Positions 60,181 through 64,000 of a DNA stretch of 64,000 bases are shown piece after piece (within the stretch, counting starts at the first letter, position 1; every line of letters begins with the position of its first letter). Position numbers and translations under genes: made by a program. Source of the stretch: Sialis fuliginosa (lineage: Eukaryota > Arthropoda > Insecta > Megaloptera > Sialidae); assembly GCA_961205875.1 (NCBI GenBank), contig OY540813.1, positions 2,079,001 through 2,143,000 on the forward strand. Direction: 5' to 3'. Under the pieces are notes generated by a model. That model did not search any database and was not told the origin of the DNA. It saw nothing but the letters and a program-made list of their open reading frames with translations.

Positions 60181-60540
60181 AACCGGATACGAATGTTTAC
60201 CTACGTCGATTTTTGAATTTTTCAAATTACTCTAAAACAGTGCGAAATAGAGTAAAATGGTCAAGTTAAAAATTGTAGGTAATATCAATATCTATAATTT
60301 ATGTTCTATTCATTTTTTCGTAAAAACGAATTTTTGAAGAAAAAAAATTTATTATAATTCAAATGATTCATAACAGAGTGTGTCATGGGACTTTCTTATA
60401 CGTATTACAGAGATTGAACAGTGTGTGTGTTTGCCATAGGTACTATGGGACTTTCTTATACGTAATACTGAGAGTGAACAGTGTAGATGAATCTAAAGAA
60501 AAATATTTTTGTATAAAAAATGAAAAAATATAAAAATAAC

Positions 60541-60583
60541 AAACAGACAGACAGATAGAGTTACTTTCGCATTTATAATATGG
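60541..60583 (-). mobile_element. Helitron-type 5' terminus
   Basis: On the minus strand ATATTATAAATGCGAAAGTA and ACTCTATCTGTCTGTCTG, the typical start sequence. The partner end is not clear. Confidence 0.5.
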
Positions 60584-62836
60584 TGTACGAACACATACAT
60601 AATATATTATACAATTACGAAAAACCTTGACAATTCGAAACGTGTAATTATAAAATTTAAAAAATAATAACTTGAATCTCCCAAACCGGTATTAGGTATA
60701 AATACTTTTATTTTAACTATAAAATATTGCAATTTGTAACTACCATACAGAAATAGGATACTTTTGAATGAAAATAAGTAAAAACTAGAATATGTATTAT
60801 TATAAAAATATTTTACGTAATATGCAAAAAGAAGACAGATACATAATAATATATTTATAAGTACTTATAAAAATATACATTATGTAAAATATGTGGGTAC
60901 CAACATTAAATTAGATTTCGTTATTTAAAATTAAAATTATCACAATTTTATCAAAATTAAATGCGGTTAAAAAGTTTCGCAATTTCTTAGAAGATAAATT
61001 ATTGTAATTATTATTAATTAAGTTAACTTTAATAATTATTATAATTTGACAATTGAAATGCAGAAGTGGTCGACCAGTTTTCATTGAAATTCGCTTATCA
61101 CAAACTTAGTAGGCTCCTCCCATTTGATTATTATAATATTTAAATAATTTCTCCATGTACTAAACAAAGATATTTTGAAACTCATTGGCTAGATAAAGAA
61201 GTACTCTTCGTTTATAATACTTATATATATTTGGGCGATTAAATTTATTATGTAATCTATTGAAAATTGTATAAGTAAATTTTGTGGCAATAAATATATT
61301 TTGATATTCCGAATTTTAGTATTTAAATATGTTAAACTTGATATAAAATTAATTAATGAAATGGACGTAAATTTGTGCTTTTATTTAAAATTATGTAACT
61401 ATATAAGCTCCGCCCTAGAAAAAGATGATGTTTGTCTTAATACTTTTGAATCTGTTGTAAACGATTCTGACCTTTACGGTGGCAGACGACTTCTGAAGCC
61501 GATAGTACATAATATTATCTGTACTGTGTAAGTGGGCAGAAAGAATAATTGGGCGTCACTACCAATTAATGTCTTTCCAATTTGAAGTAATTTAATTTTT
61601 AACAACCGACAGTAAAAAAAGATACCACGGGACTTTCTTATACGCTATACTTTCCGGCAAACTGTTAAAACAGAAAAAAGTAAATAAGACATAAATTATA
61701 GATAATAATATTCTCCATAACTTTTATCTGAAACTTTTTTCTAATTTGCACCTTGTCAAAAAATAATTCGAAAATTCAAAAATTGACAAGAGTAAACATA
61801 CGTTTTCGGTTGTAAGATCGTTTTCAAAAATATGAGGTTTTCTAAAAAAGGTGAAAATTAATATTTTAATTAAAATATTTTGTGTATCTAAATGGGAGGG
61901 GGGGAGGGGGGGGGGGGCTAAATGGTCAATATTTTTAATTTACACTGTATAAAAAATTTGATAGAAGCAAGATTAAAGAATAAGATTTAGATAAGTTCGT
62001 GCCCCCCCCCCCCCCCCCCCCCATTTAACCCTTTTAGCTACGTCCTTGTGTTCAACACAAGGTATTCTGTTCATTGTGAGTGTTAGTATGAATCAATAAT
62101 ATCAATATTTACATTTAAAAAGATAAATTTTGCGCCGTCTTTGTAGAAAATTGTTATTTTACATTCAATATCTCGTTTTTCATACAAAAAATTCTTCATA
62201 TTTTAGGTTTATTTACATAGGTATGTATATTACAGTTAAAAAAACTATCCATAGGCGTGACTACTGTGGGGGAAATGTGTCTTAAATAATAATTGTAGAG
62301 CTTCATAACAAAAGGAGACCGAGACGAGTTTTAGATAAATCTGTCTCGTTTCATGTAGAGCCCATTTTTTTTTCTCAAATAAATTTTATAATTCAATATA
62401 AACCTGTTTGCAATTATCGATATTTTTATCACATTTATTTAATATTTTTAGGTATTATGTGGTATGCGATAATTTTATAGTATTTTTACGTAATTAATAT
62501 ATGTTTATGTAATTTAAAAAAAAAAAAAGATTAATATTAAAACTATTAATAAATCAATGTGTATTATTTTAGTATCACTCACAGTTATGACAACTTGTAT
62601 ACTAAATTTAGATTTTGCTTAATGATACCTTATTTAAAACAATGAGGAGAGGGGGGTATAATTATTTTACATGTATTATATACGTAAAATATTAAATAAA
62701 TTAAAATATACACATGGAAATTACATTCAACAGCATATTTTGGACCGTATCCAAATCAATAATACCATTTATTTAGAGTGTAAACCGGGAAAAATCCTTG
62801 AAAATTGTACAACAATAAAAAACAAACTTTACTTAC

Positions 62837-63021
62837 CAAATGAAGTCTTTGCAGTGCGAACAGAAGGTCGGCTGCTTAAAGAATCGTGGCATAAATTTAT
62901 GACCCTTAACATTATAGACATTCTTTTTCTTAAGAGCGCCCTTTCGGCCCCTTAATTTGAACCCGAATTTAGAATCGCTGCCATCATCGTTATTTAAAGT
63001 ATTATTATCTTCCTCAGCCAT
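62837..63021 (-). CDS. Pkc53E: Conventional protein kinase C, coding exon 1 (N-terminus, pseudosubstrate, first half of C1A)
   Basis: This exon encodes residues 1-61 and two bases of codon 62 of a Ca2+/diacylglycerol-activated Ser/Thr kinase that moves from cytosol to membrane. Seen: an acidic N-terminus (MAEEDNN...), then the pseudosubstrate around residues 24-33, [10 protein letters not shown], where Ala29 stands in place of the phospho-acceptor and keeps the kinase inactive. The C1A zinc finger follows, with His41, then Cys54 and Cys57 in the HX12CX2C pattern and the family-typical run [17 protein letters not shown]. The exon stops inside the Trp62 codon at a strong donor (TTTG|GTAAGT, intron from 62836). 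The start is the ATG at 63021-63019 in a good insect context (GAAAATGGC); the TTG two codons upstream is not used. Catalytic, C1B and C2 regions lie outside the window. Assignment to conventional PKC is firm; Pkc53E rather than another insect paralogue is inferred. Confidence 0.95.
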
Positions 63022-63420
63022 TTTCAACCGAAATTTTAAACAACAATCACTTTAAATCACTCCGACATAGCCCGGTGTATTGATAACAAACGCTTTTTTA
63101 CTTTTTTATACAGATTTTATTGAGAAGTTTGCTCTACGAGACTTGTGCAAGTCCTCATCAAACAACTGTCGTCTGTCAAATGTCAATTTTATACAGAGAG
63201 ATGCTTTCAAATACATTTTAGGTGAGAGCGCATGTTTATAATACGTCCGCGGAGTTTTGCGTATGTTTATCTCAGTCGCACGCATGTGGGTGGACAAGGA
63301 TGGTGTATTGCGACGTAGCGATCAAGGCTCACTGTGATTGTGCGTACTGCGCATGCGTCATCTATGGTAGTTGTACGGATTCATAATACGGGTTATGTAA
63401 AATGTTTATAATTATTTTCG
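63022..63420 (-). promoter_or_regulatory. PKC 5' UTR and probable core promoter
   Basis: The DNA directly upstream of the start codon (higher coordinates) has no strong acceptor, so the 5' UTR is probably continuous with exon 1. Two TATA-like boxes are seen on the minus strand: TATAAAAT at 63193-63186 and TATAAAAAAG at 63110-63101. A GC-richer block at 63240-63370 contains TGCGCATGCGTCA at 63348-63360, close to an NRF-1/Ewg site. The transcription start cannot be fixed from sequence; either TATA box would give a 5' UTR of about 60-150 nt. Confidence 0.45.
63057..63068 (-). other. Three-codon upstream ORF in the putative PKC leader
   Basis: On the minus strand an ATG at 63068 reads ATG TCG GAG TGA (Met-Ser-Glu-stop), ending 35 nt before the PKC start codon. 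It lies in the leader only if transcription starts upstream of 63068, for example from the TATA box at 63193. Such minimal upstream ORFs can lower translation of the main frame; that role is inferred. Confidence 0.3.
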
Positions 63421-64000
63421 TTGTTTTGTAGGTATGTGATTGTTGAAATTCATAATTGATTTCAACAATGGATTTTTAAATTTAGGAGATGGGGATTTTA
63501 ATAAAAGACAACACATTAAAAAGGAATTTAAATGTATTCAAAATAACATAGTCGTACTTTTAAAAACATTATTTTATCAAACTATAAAATCTAATATATA
63601 TAATATTTAGATAAAAACAAATCTACGTACTATAATCAAACTTAAACTCAAGTTATAATTATTATATATATTATACACATTGGACGAAAAAACAATAATT
63701 TTTTACTTAACATTACAAAAAAATAAATACTAATTTATAATATTAAAAAAAATTACTGACATTCGTACTTTTTTACAAAGCTTTTTTAATTGTTACATTT
63801 GGTTAAACTTTCCGTTTCATTATTACCAACTGCAATAAGTTAAATATCCGATTATTACAATTATTGGTAAAGTGCAACTAACAAAATATATTAGAATATT
63901 TTTTAATCTAAAATTTCTAAAACAAAATTATAATTACTTCTCTTTTAAATACTAAAATCGATATATTTCATTTCTAATATATATTATATTACAGTAACTA
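63421..64000. other. AT-rich DNA upstream of PKC, no feature seen
   Basis: Very AT-rich sequence with TA-rich stretches (63590-63680, 63960-64000). No open frame, repeat unit or mobile-element end could be recognised. Confidence 0.5.

Larger units (their letters stand above)
7337..62836 (-). other. PKC intron 1 (55,500 bp), filled with mobile elements
   Basis: It is bounded by GTAAGT at 62836-62831 and TTACAG at 7342-7337 on the minus strand. No other coding exon with splice signals and a recognisable product was found inside it on either strand. Content is AT-rich DNA with non-autonomous transposons, palindromes, tandem arrays and G/C homopolymers, listed separately. Stretches where I see no identifiable element include roughly 7340-8100, 8720-9180, 14640-16900, 18970-19500, 30750-31260, 46020-46480, 57480-58600 and 60580-62650. 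Confidence 0.9.

Noticed and set aside
61301-61531. 76-residue frame starting MIFRILVFKYVK
   Set aside because: Part of its DNA (TTTTGAATCTGTTGTAAACG onward) has a diverged relative at 27640-27700, so it is probably a repeat fragment.
62671-62955. 94-residue plus-strand frame overlapping PKC exon 1
   Set aside because: It is antisense to the PKC exon and its intron edge; the minus-strand reading is strongly supported by the C1A motif.

Overview
The window is eukaryotic nuclear DNA, very AT-rich, without bacterial-style genes. Its only recognisable cellular gene is a conventional (Ca2+/diacylglycerol-dependent) protein kinase C of the Pkc53E/PRKCA type on the minus strand. Three coding exons are present: exon 1 (start codon at 63021), a 32-nt micro-exon 2 (7305-7336) and an 83-nt exon 3 (3601-3683). 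Joined, they encode exactly the first 100 residues: an acidic N-terminus, the pseudosubstrate and a complete C1A zinc-finger domain. All three exon edges carry GT/AG splice signals and the codon phases agree. Intron 1 is 55,500 bp, intron 2 is 3,621 bp, and intron 3 runs off the left edge. Nearly everything else is therefore intron of this one gene; the last kilobase (63022-64000) is 5' UTR, promoter and upstream DNA.

The organism is probably an insect and most likely a lepidopteran. This is inferred from Helitron tails with the GCGAGCGAAGCCGCG hairpin and a CTAG end, Helitron starts of the TCCATACTAATAT type next to CTGT runs, a mariner fragment, and the close fit of the PKC exons to insect conventional PKC. 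The species cannot be named from sequence alone.

The introns are packed with short non-autonomous mobile elements, many dated by target-site duplications (TSDs) readable here. They include hAT-type elements (8-bp TSD: 3760-4093, 27944-28503, 28808-28972, 50439-50865), Mutator-like elements (9-bp TSD: 17396-17922, 30215-30740), Harbinger-like elements (TAA TSD: 24421-24880, 32423-32927, 57134-57476), a piggyBac-type element (TTAA: 49665-50267), TA-flanked families, Helitrons (near-identical pair 19512-20406 and 23227-24109), and a mariner 5' fragment with a truncated transposase start (38104-38395). Several are nested and can be ordered in time using uninterrupted copies elsewhere in the window.

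A second theme is inverted and tandem structure. Three copies of a roughly 750-bp near-perfect palindrome (1-645, 36297-37066, 58610-59357) and an 825-bp one (41911-42736) lie in the same intron, so they would be co-transcribed as long hairpins. Tandem arrays have units of 147 bp (12797-13239), 151 bp (27004-27603) and 152-166 bp (46500-47790). About seventeen G or C homopolymers of 10-21 bases are scattered through otherwise AT-rich DNA. I found no other intact protein-coding gene, no tRNA or rRNA gene, and no CRISPR array.
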